A stretch of 64,000 bases of DNA from Polyodon spathula (lineage: Eukaryota; Chordata; Actinopteri; Acipenseriformes; Polyodontidae). Both the position numbers and the translations under genes were made by a program. Of the stretch, positions 1 through 13,300 are shown piece after piece (position 1 is the stretch's first letter; each line of letters opens with the position of its first letter). The stretch spans positions 59,928,184 to 59,992,183 of the forward strand of contig NC_054538.1 of the NCBI RefSeq assembly GCF_017654505.1, in the 5' to 3' direction. The notes beneath the pieces are model-generated. The model saw only the letters and a list, made by a program, of their open reading frames with translations. It did not search any database and was not told where the DNA came from.

Positions 1-311
1 GAAATAAAAATACCTCTCCTAAAGCTAAGGTTGGATTGTTGTGCACAGATAAAGTAAATGGAAAGATCAATACAGCAAGGTAAAGTACAGAGTGCAAGTT
101 TGTTACTCTTTCCTTATGCGGCCCTGTGAAATCTTATTATTAACGACCAAGCTAGCCGAACAAGGTTAGCAGTCAAAAAAAGGTGCACTGCAAGCTTGAT
201 ATAAATATGGCAGTAAACAATTATCACCTTTCCTGGGGCACCTTGACTGATGGGCAATACGCTTAGACTAAAGGGAATAATTTAACTTGACAGATTCATT
301 ATCCCTCACAG
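1..311 (+). other. PCSK2 intron (3' part)
   Basis: AT-rich intron DNA ends in the acceptor at 310-311. I see no repeat or exon in it. Confidence 0.7.
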
Positions 312-527
312 GGCAGAGGCGGTAAGGGAAGCATCTATGTCTGGGCTTCGGGAGATGGAGGCAGTTATGATGATTGCAACTGTGACGGCTATGCATCTAG
401 CATGTGGACCATCTCTATCAATTCAGCAATCAATGACGGCCGCACAGCCCTTTACGATGAAAGCTGTTCTTCCACCCTGGCTTCTACATTTAGCAATGGA
501 AGAAAGAGGAACCCTGAAGCTGGTGTG
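312..527 (+). CDS. PCSK2: PCSK2 coding exon (oxyanion-hole exon, probably exon 9 of 12)
   Basis: Acceptor ...cctcacag precedes 312 and donor gtgggt follows 527. The exon is 216 nt, phase 0 at both ends, 72 residues from GRGGKG to NPEAGV. It carries the ASGDGG motif, with the Asp codon at 354-356. Other convertases have Asn here; Asp is the diagnostic PC2 substitution tied to its 7B2-dependent maturation. The Cys-rich YDDCNCDGY stretch and the [10 protein letters not shown] block are catalytic-domain signatures. Exon number is inferred from the human gene structure. Confidence 0.97.
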
Positions 528-722
528 GTGGGTGGAGTTATTATTATGTCTTTCTTTTCTTTACAAAAAGCAGCAAATGTTCTTTTACCTCAAGCAATTT
601 TCTAATTGATAATGACTGCTTATGCTTCGACTGCTCACTGATGATATAATGTACAATAATGGCAAAAGCTATGTTGATGTACTGTCAGATCCTAACAGCA
701 GAACTACGGGTTTGCATTAATA

Positions 723-810
<88 letters not shown>

Positions 811-3800
811 CACAGTATAGTATCACTAGACTGCAATAATCTTTTAATGGAAATGCTTGGTTTGGTTTGTAGTAGACTTTTAAACTTTCAAAAATGGGTC
901 TTTACCATGTATAGTAACTATGAAAGGTGACATATTGCTGGCTGTCTTAAAGTATGTTTAGTAAGAGGAGTCAGTACAAGACTGAACCATGTAGCTTAAA
1001 TGAGGTAATGCATGCAAAGCAAAATATACTTCTTTTGTAAAGTGCTAAAGATCTGGGATTGAGGAAACCAATATGATGGGTTTGCATCCTGCCAGTACAT
1101 TGGGTGGCCTTGTTTACCCCTTTCTCATAAGGCTGGCTAATTCACATTTTACACCTAGAGATCACAAGTGCAATGACTTTAGTGACCTAATTCTAGCCCT
1201 GAGTGGGCATTAATCCACATCTCAAAATACATATTTTGGCAGCCTCTTCTTGAGAGAGGTCTAGGGCTGAAAAGTGTGTTTGCAGAGCTGTGAGCAGCTG
1301 CACCCATTTTCACTGCAGGCATCATAACCACACGAGCAGTAAGTTCATAAATTAATCATGTAAGTTGCATCTTGTAGTTATATGTTGAGGATCCCCTTTT
1401 CACTAGGAATCATGTTGAATAAAAATAATTGTATGTCTTTAAAAAGAAATAAAGCTTTTCATTAAAGCTACATTATTTTAAGCTTTCAATTGTTTTTGTT
1501 GGCATGTTTACCGCCCAAAGCCATCTCTCTTAATACCTAGGGTTAAAACATTTCCACAGCTCAGAACTTTAATCCACCCCCCTGAAAAACACATGCATTC
1601 TACAAAACAATGAGAAATGTGATCACTCTGTATGATGTTATATTGAACAGCCACATAATGCTACAGTAATTGTGGGACACTATAATTACTGTATCTTTAA
1701 AATAATGTTGTGGCTGTTACAGGTGCCTAGGCAAAACTACATCATGATGACAATGCTGAAATATTACCCAGGGCACTACCATGCTGCTTTTAGATTATGT
1801 CCACTAATGGCTATTCATGGTGTTTACTTTGACATATTTGGACCAGCATCTGTAACATAGAAAAAAAAAAGAAAAAAGATATAATGTTAACAGTGATGTT
1901 TTACTGCAATTAATTTCTTAAAGTTAATATTACATATATTTAAAATATTGTAGTGTTTCCACTGGGAAAGGCTTTTGCGTGTGATAAGGAAGGAGACGAG
2001 GTGATGTGTCTTTAATGGCAACAGGGGTTACCGTTTATATTTCTTTTTTCTATGTGCAATTGCTTTGGCGCTGACAAGCACTCTTTGGTCTTCTGGCGCT
2101 TATAAGCACTGTTTGGTCTTCTGGCGTTTACAATAGTCAATGTATAGGCTCCCCACAATGGGTTGCTCTGTAATCTCCCGAGGTGGCTTGCACACCGCTA
2201 TGCTTAGTTCCATGCCACTCTTGTGCTGCACGCCATCGGCCTGGCTGTAGGCTTCTTACCGGTCTCTGGCCCACTCACTCTCAATCTGGATAGGGGCCTG
2301 TCCTGGCCTGCCCTCTGTCAGCTTGGCTGCTTACTCAGTCCTGGCGTCGTGTTATTTTCACGTATGTGGATAAAAAGTGGTACACACCACACTGCGCTTG
2401 CTCACGCATACCTAAACAACTTCCGCTTAGGAAGCACGGAAATGCTCGTTCACATCTGTTACTTTATGCTGTTTTCAATCTTTTTCAACTTTTTAAATTT
2501 AATTTCTATATTTTTTCCAACATTAAGATAATAGTATGCTAATATTTATATGCAATACATTGGGTATTGTCCTTTTTTTAACTTCTGCAACTTTGCGGTG
2601 GACTCATTTTGTCTTGTTTGTCGTGAATAGTTTTTTTCTGTTTAGATGAATTGATTGTTTGCAAAACAATAATGTATAATTAATGGTTTGCAAGAAAAAA
2701 AGCATAATTAATGGTAACTGTACCTCTGTTCGACAATAGGAAAACACATCGCAATTGATTGCACCTGTACCAAAATCTCAGTGTACCGCTTTCAATGTGA
2801 CAGCATACCATTTTCAAACATTACATGGGTCAAGTTTTGGTATGCGTACCACATTGTGATGATGTACCACTTTATAACACTACACCGGTCTGCTTAAATG
2901 CCACTCCCTCACTAGCCCGATCTGGACTGTCGGCTTGGCTGCTTGCTTGCTCCTTCTCTGCTTACACAATACCGGTCTGCTTGCATGTGACTTCGTCTAC
3001 TTCGCCGTCTACTCGCCCTGCTTTCAAGGGTTCCTTACCCATTTTTTGCGCTCTCTCTCGGCTTGTATATATGATTCAGTTATGACAATAGTTTCATTTG
3101 TTGATTTTCTGACAGTAAATCAATAATATGCAGTTCAGAGCAACATATTCTTTAACTTTTATGGTCTGCTGTACAACTAAAAATGAAATACACTATACTT
3201 AGGGGAGTCACATGTTGTATTAAAGAGGTTGTTTTCATAACTTTGGTCTACAAAGGGCCATGTTTTAGTAATCAAAGGATCCACTACCAATTAGTTAAAT
3301 TGAACTCCCCAATATCTGCTTTATGTCATTGGACATAGTATCCGTTAATAACTTTGCACCACACTTTGCTCAACAATTACGGACTTAGTGTAAAAGATGC
3401 AATAATGTGTATTTCTGTGTTAAATGAATGTGCAGTACGTTAAGATCGGATCTGATCTGCAATGGCCTTAATGGGGCTGGTTAGGTCGACAAAAGTTGCA
3501 TAATGGTTAGGCAAAACTTAAAGGTGCAGGGTCTCACACAGCTTTAAAATAGCTTTTAAACATTCAAGAAGATTGTTATCTTATAAGCTCAAGTTCAAAA
3601 CATTAGCTCAGTGAGTGTTTCCAGTCCATACTATCATCATAACCCCATTTGGAGAAAAAAAGTGATCCACTAATTTAATTTTTGTAATGTTTTGCTCACT
3701 GTGCTATTACTTTGTGTAGGAAAGTCATTTATAAAGTACTACACCACCTAATGTAATAGCAGGACTGTACATGCTTTGCTCACTCAATGAACTAGTCTAA

Positions 3801-6800
3801 AACAGTTTTAAAAGGTGGGAAAGTCTAAGTTTATTTGTATTTTTTTTTTTTTTACATGAACTGTAGCCTTGAACATTTTGTTACACAGTGTGATTTCAAA
3901 CAACAAAAATAAGACGAGGTAACACTTTATTACAAGTCGTAATAATACAATTTAATTTTTGTTATATTAGGGGATAGTTTTCTATTAGAGTGCTTTTTTC
4001 ACAGTGTTAATGCGTTGTAATGTAACAAAATAAATAAACCTTAAACACTTCTCACGCCAGGTGCGCGGCAAGCAGATCTAGCAAAAAATATGTTGATATC
4101 AGTGCCAAGTCATGTTTGTGGTGCAAAGAGGGTGAGTGTATTTGGAAATGGATTGGTTTAATTTTTTTTTTCTTTCTCATCCCAATTCCTTTTGTACTGG
4201 GATGAGATGGTCATGAACGAGGCATTTTGATGTGGAAATGTCAATGGACACAAACATGTCAGTTCTGAGAAGGGCTTTACACTGTACATGTTAAACCTCT
4301 AACAAACATCTGGCATGAAAATTAGAAAATCAAATTAAATCAACATTGCTTTTCAAGTGTTGATAGTAAGATGTGCTTGAATACTTTTCATGCAAATTCT
4401 CTTTTTGTATGTTTCTCCTTTCTAATAAAACTTGACAAAAAAATAAATGATATGGAAAAGATGTATTGGGGGTTTCACCAATGTGAATTATGCTTGCTGT
4501 TTTTATTTTTATATATGAAGTAGGCAACATAGGGTTAACACCAACCTTTAAATATTTAAACTCTAAACATTTACATGTCAACTAACATCTGATTTCCTAA
4601 TTAATCTTTGTTTCATGTAATGTACCAATATCGTGGATTTCAAAAGCCGTGTTGGTAAATGATAAGCAACCGTGTGTCCGTTTATAAAAACAAAGTCTCG
4701 GTTTATGAAGGAGGTTTGGAGTTCAATTTGAATATAACGTAAGTGGAATGTATCAGTAACTATATTGACATTATATTTACTAACTAGTTCCTATGTACAT
4801 TGTTAGTAACCAACAAACAAACAAACAAAAAGTACAGACTGTAATGTGAATGCCACAATTTAAACAATTAATGTTGGTTTACCTTTTCTTAATTGATTCC
4901 TTCTGAATATTTTTTATGTTGTTGAAGGCTACAACTGATTTGTATGGAAACTGCACACTGCGTCATTCTGGGACATCTGCTGCTGCGCCAGAAGCTGCTG
5001 GAGTGTTTGCTTTGGCTTTGGAAGCTAAGTATGTACACATTTGCAATATTTTCCACTGTATAAGAAATATATTTCTGAACGATGTTTCAAAATGGCACAC
5101 AGGATCAGTTGCTAGACATTAGCAGGAAGGCTGTTGCCAGTAATATATGCCTATCTAATACCCATTATAAGTTGTGTCGTTTTCTATCACAGTATTGACT
5201 GAAATAATGCAGCGCAAGGTCAGTATTTCTAAGCTTTGTGCTTTCTTTTTCCATCTTAAGAAGCAAGTTAGTGTGGGTGTGAAATACTTGAGTTATCTTA
5301 ACTACTGCAATCTATGTGTTATGTTGCGTGTGGTGTGTTAATGTTGGTATATATGTATTGGTGTATGGGATATAATGGGGCTGTGGAGCACGAGTGTTAA
5401 AATATATAGTTATTTTTAGGCACTGGGATTGCACAATCACTCCATGTGCAGATTAAATGTGTATTAATATGTGGGCATGCGGAGTGCATGGATTAGTTCA
5501 CATGCTGGCATTCAAGTGAATAATTCATTTGTAATTGAATCCCGGCACAATTGTGTATATAGATGCACGAATCACTCACTCGGGGTTGGGTGTAGAGTGT
5601 AGAGAAAATGGAGAGAAAGTCAGGTATAAGCTTTAAAGACAAAAATAACAATTGCTATTTGTGTTGGAAACACTAGCATGATACATGTTTGGTTGAGTGT
5701 TTGTTTTGTTTTGTTACGTGTTTGTCTAGTAGTTTTGTTAGAATCTTTTATTTTGGAATAAACTGGCGAATCAGAGCATTTCATTCATATTTCACCCGGG
5801 TCTGACGTCACCACTACAGCACCCATATGACGAGGAGGGATTGGTCTTTCAGTTGTTCTGGGTAATAGGTGACCAATCCTCAAAGATTTCCAGCTCTAAT
5901 TCCTCAAGGGATTTTTGGAAAGTGGGAATCTGCTGCAAAGTCTTGTGAAACAAGCATCTGCCATTTGTATTGCAACATACAGCTTCTACATATGACAGAA
6001 TGTGTGACATTGATTACATTTGCCAATCAAAATAGTCTTGTGAGATACACAAATGTGTTTAATAAATGTTGTAAGTGTTCCCAATTTTTTGTTCCCTCAA
6101 ATGTGCTCTGAGATTTGGTTTTAGTCCACTTGAAAGTAAACCAAAAAAAAGCTTTTCAGCATTACAATTGTAGTTGCCACCTCCGAGATGGACTGGCCAC
6201 CCCCATGTGTGTTTTTATTTTAATGTTTTTCTTTTTCTTACCTTATGTGTGTACGACACAGTGATGTAGTGAAGCAGCAGATTGATTGATAGATTGATGC
6301 TGTTGCATATAGGTTAAAATGGGCAGGTGTACTGCTGTAAGCTTTAGATGAACAAAAAAAAAAAATACATAACTATATCATTGCACCTGTAAAATCTCAC
6401 AGTATACCACTTTCAGTGTGACTGCACTGTCCCAAGTAAAAAAACAAACAAAAAAACAATCTTTTCACTGGCAACTGGCAAGGCAGTCTTATAGTATAAC
6501 AATACTAGCATATAGTATAATAATACTGGCAAGTTATAGTATGCCACTAGCCATGGGTTGCAGGTATAAATATTTTATTAATGACTCATATAACTTATAA
6601 ATGAGTCACATAATTAGTCTAGCTTCAGATGTAGAGCATCCAATATAAAATAAGAGTTAAAGGATTACAGTATTTATATTTACTGCTGTTAATATAATTG
6701 TGGGCCTTGTTAAGATTTTTCTATTTAAGCAATAATTGAGCCACTACAGGGTGTTCATTATTGTAAATGATTTCATGCCTCAGGACGCCAATCACAGAGA

Positions 6801-8880
6801 AGTTTAATTATTCATATCAATGCACACCCTGGAGTTTAATCTGAAGTGATAACTAGACTCTGTGCTGGATTGAAAAAAATCATCAGCATCAGAGAGTTTC
6901 CAAAACCTGTTTTGCAATCTGCAGTGCAACTACAGCATGTGGGTGTGTGGAGCTTAATGTCACAATGTGACAGTGATTTTCAGTGCAGTTGCAAGTTAGA
7001 TAATACTGAATACAAAAAAAACTGTGTTCTACATCTGTAACGTGTTGCAAGGTGTCATTGCAACTGCATACAAGAAAGCCATAAAATAGATTCACACAAA
7101 GGTATATTTAATGTTGACCTTTCTGACTGTAAGACTTTCATTGTCCATCAAACTAGACTGCTGCCTTTGTAAAGCTTTCTCTCCATAGCACGATGTTGTA
7201 GCTTTCAAGACATATTATTGTGTTTGTTAAACTGTCAGAGCCTAACCAGTAAAGTACAGCGCTAGGCAATGTCAATCTTGCTGATGGCTTTGTGATTCCA
7301 GAGCTGTCAGAGAAGACTTCATTTAATGCCCACCAGCACTGATGTTTATTTTTCCTGTATTTGGATTCCTTGTAGATGTTTATTTTTCCTGTATTTGGAT
7401 TCCTTGTAGAAGGCATACATACCACATGAAGAGAAGACTATATGACTATATATATAAGAATATATGAAAAATCATATATTAAGCAAAACTGTACTACATG
7501 CTAACTTTTCTTTTATCAGTACTATGGCATATTGTTACTGTAAAGAAATTAAAATTACAAGTGGAAATGATGTAGACATACACTGCCTAGCCACTTTATA
7601 GCTAGGTAGTATCAGGGTTGCTGGAAGTTTTTTTCAAGGGATGTTAATTTATCCAGTTGTGAATATTTCAAGAATTGGTGCACTGAGATACATGGTGGAT
7701 TGTCATGATGAATGTGTCATTCGAGTTAATTTCACACTTGCCTAATTGGATTGACCACTGGAGATTGGTGGCCAAGGAAAATGCTTGATGTCTCTGTCAT
7801 GTTCCTTAAACCATTCTGACACGGTGGATTGGTGCCGGTAGCTGCTCCATCGGGTATAAGTGCAGCATTGTTGGGTGGACTTGATCCGCAATGATACTTC
7901 AGTCAACTACGGAATGCGTTCAGCCTTCCAGAGTAATCAAGGGATCCAAGGTATACGACGAAAACATGCCAGGGTGATGGCAAATTCGATCAGGTAGACG
8001 TGTTCTAATAAAGTAGCTAGGATGTATGTTTCCTGCTAATTTGTATTCATGTTATTTTTTTAACTTAATGATTTTCTTTTTCTTTACTCACATTTACAGC
8101 CCAAATCTAACCTGGCGTGATATGCAGCACTTGGCGGTGTTAACATCCAAAAGGAATCAACTGCACGATGAGGTTCACCAATGGCGTAGAAATGGAGTGG
8201 GTTTGGAGTTCAACCACCTCTTCGGATATGGAGTTCTTGATGCAGGTGGCATGGTCAAAATGGCAAAGGACTGGAAGACAGTTCCTGAAAGATTTCATTG
8301 TGTGGGAGGTTCAATACAAGAAACACAGTAAGTGTGACGTGACTAGCATAATGCTGTGCTTTTTTTTTTTTTAATACTGCGGTGATCTGTGCAACTAACA
8401 TAACTTGTTTATTCCATGGCACGCTCCTGCTACATCTCAACTTGCAGTTCTTACATTGTTTTCACCAAAGAACATGCATACTGTAGTAAACGGTGGTGGT
8501 GGCATCCAGGGAAGAATCTGTACAAGTTAGACTAATGATTTGGTTCTGTATAAGCCTGACTATTTTGTACAAATGGTTAGGGTCTAGACAGGCAATTGGA
8601 AGGTTTGTGCAGTGTGTCTGCCTGCGAACTGGATTATCCCCACATCTATATTAGGAATACCTGCACCCATCAAAATGTTTCAGTATCAAAGATACTGCTT
8701 TTACTTGAGAAGGGCTACTCTTCACTATTTTAAAGGGTATACATCTTGTTTTTTCTTGAAACATAATAATTACACAATTATTATCCCATTTGATAGTGCA
8801 GGTTGTTAGAGTAAAATGTTTTTTGCTCAAATAAGATTAACAAAGTGATTTGCCTTTTTAATTAAACTACAAATATGATA

Positions 8881-8940
<60 letters not shown>

Positions 8941-9789
8941 CAATACAATTGCACAGTTTTTGGAAGAAATGTTTCAGAAAAATTATATTTTTGATCAGTT
9001 TTGCAAATGTATTCTGAGACTGACGGGTATAAAAAAGGAGAGTTCTCTAAATGGTCCTCTAAACCAAATACTACAGTTGAATGCTACCCTCTGCATGACC
9101 TCTTAACCTCTTGCGCCCCCCCTGTTCCGCGGGCGCTACATGGTACTGCAATTACACATTATATTTAAAAAATCATCTGTAATATTATTACAAAAGCAAA
9201 ACAGCAAAAAAAAAAACTGATGCAATATCAAAAACGTTGCTTTCCTGCTGTCAAACAGTGAAGGAATTTTTCGAATTCGCAATTTCACCGCTGAGATATT
9301 CTCTTCGCAATGTGTCTAGTACCTCACGGTTAAAAAACAACTCCGATCGACTAGCTGTGCGTTTCGCTGCTCGGGCCTTACACATATCTTTTGAAGGTAA
9401 ATTCTCCCTGATCACGTTGTAAGGGAGGTCACAAGCTGCCCAATCATACCTTGACTTTGTTTGTAGCCTAATCCATTGAAGAGTAATCGATGTGCGTATG
9501 TAAACAAGACACATATTTGCAAGCTAGAGCGCAACGTTACGCAGATAGGATCAAGGTTTCTTACTGTTTTCTGATCATTTTTCAATTTGTAAAATTTATA
9601 AAATCAAACAAAATGGCGAGCGGTGTTCCAAATCATCCCAAAAGAAGTCGATTCAGTCTTTTTTAAGTTTTGAAGGAGATGGATAATAGTGAAAGTGACC
9701 GAGAAAATGATCAACTTTCTGGGTTGGAGAGAGCTGATTGGAGCCTCTTCGGGATTCGTAAGTATAATGGATCCACACTACATTTATTA

Positions 9790-9838
<49 letters not shown>

Positions 9839-10318
9839 CTAGTTTTCAATATGCATTTTTACTGTAAATGTTATTAGAAAATGCAACCATTTGACAGGAG
9901 AACATAGAAATAACATTTTTTTTTAACAATCTTTATTGCATAGTAAAGAGCAACACCATGTCTCATCTATGCTGTGCTGCTGTATACGGTCCCTGATCTT
10001 TACGATGCAATACAAGTTGCAAGAAGTAATTGTTGCTTCCCGGCCATCTTTATTATTTTCTCATTGATGTTCATTGATTTAGATTATTGCATGGGAGTGT
10101 TTAGCAAACTTTTTTATATTTCCATGATTACAAGGAGTGATGTTACTCACCTAGAGACAGTGTAGGTTTTTTAGCCTTTCAAGATAAGCTGTCTGCCTGC
10201 TCCAACAATCACTCACTCAGTTCCTTTGTTTGCCACATGTCAATCAAAGTAAAGATGAAAGGAACAGGTGTTTTCAGTCTGGCAGCCTGATTTAGAGCAG
10301 CAAATGTGTCAGCAATAC

Positions 10319-10352
<34 letters not shown>

Positions 10353-13300
10353 GTTGTAGACATTTATCAGACACGTTTAACCAATAATTAACATATGGTC
10401 ACCTGTCAGCAACCACTTTATTTTGACAAAAAAAAAAAAAATCTCATTATTTTGCTTCTTCACATTTACATACTTTCAAGCAAGTGAGTAACAAAAATAC
10501 AGTCAGGTACTGAAAATTCAGAGCTACAAAAAAATCTCAGTAGCAACATTCTCCTTCACAAACACACAGTTATGTGAGAGCAATGTGCCTGACAGTTGTG
10601 GCATATGAACTAAGAGTATTTGTCATGCATACTCATCAAGGATACTTTTCGGGCACCCCAAAGCGCTCCAAAAAGGCCACCTTTTGAATGAAATATTGGA
10701 CAAATAAGTAAAAAAGAGGATTACAAAATCTAATTCTTGTGGCAATGTAGAATGTGAGGTGCCAGAAGGTAACCTCCCTTTTAGAACTTGCTCAAGAAAC
10801 TAGTGTATTACTGGCCATAAAGATTTATACAATATTTATTTTTGGAGAGGTTTGGGGACCCTTGGGCCTAGCTTTGTAAAAACTCATGTAGAATTTGATC
10901 CCTTTATTCAATCAGTTTAGACATGTTGGGGAAGCATTAGAAAAAAATCTGGCTCTTTTCATGTGCTACAAGGTGAAAAAATGATGATAGAATATAAACA
11001 AATGAAAAGCATTTCTTGTTTTTCACGTTTTTTTTTTCTGGATATCTCCTTCCAGTGTGGTACTGAGTAAGACTTATATCAAATCAGGGGGTTACCTTGA
11101 ATTCAAGCCCTGAACCATGCCTGTGCTGTCTATACTTTAGAAGATAATGTGATTTATTTAAGGCCATAGCCCTCCAGGTGGAAAGTGCCTGTGGGAGGCT
11201 GGGGGTTTAACAGGTTAATTTACATGCCAGTATAATTCAGGAAAAGATTAAAGATGGTAAGAAGAGTGCACCTTAAAGAGTAAGTAGTGGGGTTCTGAAA
11301 AATCTAGCGTTATCTGTCCCCATGTGTTCCTGCCACTATTTATTTAAATAACATACCTTTTCTTTTCGTTGTTAATGTTTTCAATTAAATTAGACTTTAC
11401 ATGTAGAATCTACACACACTATTCCACATTGATAAAGTTAAAAAATGCATATAGAATATAAATAAGTAAGATTTACAGAGAAAAACTGATTAATCTCAGT
11501 TGCATAAGTATTCAACCCCTTTGCAACTGGAGCTCTAAATCAGCTCAGGTGCAAATGATTTGTTTGAAAGCTCAAAAATGTGTGAAATGGTTTCAGCTTG
11601 TGTGTACTCAAAGTGGTTTAACTTGTAGATAATTTCCCTCAGGTTTATAAAAACTTTCAAGCTGCAACTCACGTAGTGATCCAACAAAGCAACCATGACG
11701 ACCAAGCAGCTTTAGAAACAAGTCAGGGATAAAGTGGTAGAGAGGCACAGAGCAGGAAAAGGGTACAATCAAATTTCAGAGGCGCTGATTATCTCTCTCA
11801 GCACAGTGAATTCCATCATTAAGAAGTGGAAGATGCATCATACCACCCAGAAACTACCCAGATCAGGTTGCCCTCCCAAACTGAGCAGCCGGGCAAGCAG
11901 GAAACTGGTTTGGCATGTCACTCTGAAGCCAACAATGATTTTAGAGATCTGCAAAGTTCTGTGTCTGAGATGGGAGTCAGTGTTCACACATCAACAATAA
12001 CCCAGTCCCTACACAAAGCTAGCCTGTATGGACGGGTGGCAAAAAAGAACCCATTACTCAAAAAGCCCCATCTTAAAGTGCGTATGGAGTTTGCGAAAAA
12101 AAGCATGTATATGATACTGCAGACATGTGGAAATAGGTTTTGTGATCAGACGATACAAAGATTGAACTTTTCGGTCTAAATTCCAAGCGTTCTGTCTGGC
12201 GCAAGCCCAACACTGCACTTCGCAGAGTCAACATCCCAACTGTCAAGCATGGTGGTGACAGCGTCATGTTATGGGGGCTTCTCTTTAGCAGGGACTGGGA
12301 AGCTTGTCAGGATAGAGGGGAGAATGGATGGTGCAAAGTACAGGCGAATCCTTGACGAAAAACTGTTTGAGTCAGCCAAAACTCAATCGACATTTCAGCA
12401 GAAGAATGACCCGAAGCACAAAGTCAAAGCCACACTGGAGTGGTTGACCAAGAAGTGAATTAATGAATTCAATCAAAAATTTATGTCAAGACTTGAAGAT
12501 TGCAGTCCGTTGATGAGCTCCAACAAACTTATCAGAACTGGACCAATTTTCCAGTGAAGAATGGGCAAACATTTCACTATCCTACTGTGCAAAGCTAGAA
12601 GAGACCTATCCAAAAAGACATAGCAGCAATTGCTGCAAAATATGCTTCTACCAAGTACTTACTTAAGGGGCTGAATACTTATGCAACCAGTAAATTTCTT
12701 TTTGTACATTTTCTTTGCAAGTTTAGGTGACATTTAACCTCCTCCTCATATAATAGTGTTCCGTCTAACCACTACAGCTTTGAATAAAAAAAAAAAGTTT
12801 GTTTGAAAAACTGTACAAACATTATTTTTAATTCAACATAATTTTACATTATTGGTAGCTGAATACTTCTGCAAACAATATTGTTATTATAAGAGCGAAA
12901 ACAATGAAATGGCAGTGGGCCTGACATGTAACAAGAAGAACAGACCATCACTGGATCAAGGAGATACTAGACTGGATCCCAAGAAGAAGGCCTCCATGAA
13001 GATGGCAAGATTACATACCCCAATGGAAATTTATAATTTCTAGATTTTTTCAAAAACAGATAATTATTGGAACAATCTTTTGTAGCAAAAGTTTTGCTTT
13101 TGTGGGTGAGGAAAAAAAAGGTTACAAGAAATAGATTTCTACAGTTTTTTGCAGAACTCCAAATATGCTAATTCAAAAGTATTCATACTCGGACAAGGAA
13201 AATGAATAATATCTAGTTGAGGCACCTTTAGCAATAATAACCTCTTTTAAACGATTAGGATATTTGTCAATGAGCTTTTGGCATGATTCTTTAGTGATTT

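Larger units (their letters stand above)
528..4927 (+). other. PCSK2 intron of 4.4 kb
   Basis: It holds an (AT)n microsatellite (724-807), a patch richer in G+C at about 1980-2450 and again at 2880-3070, and one copy of a short dispersed repeat (2757-2810). No transposase or RT reading frame is visible. The open frames at 2223-2531 and 2825-3085 lack any motif I know and have no homology that I can name. Confidence 0.7.
5029..8099 (+). other. PCSK2 intron of 3.1 kb
   Basis: It holds an unclassified non-coding patch (5370-5830) with an AATAAA near 5757, the second copy of a dispersed repeat (6380-6425), AT-rich short tandem units near 6485-6545, and a perfect 34-bp tandem duplication (7341-7408). 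I see no coding fragment. Confidence 0.65.

Noticed and set aside
337..609. 90-residue frame overlapping the first PCSK2 exon
   Set aside because: It is a shadow in the wrong frame; the PCSK2 frame (phase at 312) matches the family.
8879..10352. CRISPR-like spaced repeats among AAT runs
   Set aside because: They are simple microsatellites; the genome is eukaryotic and no repeat-spacer pattern exists.
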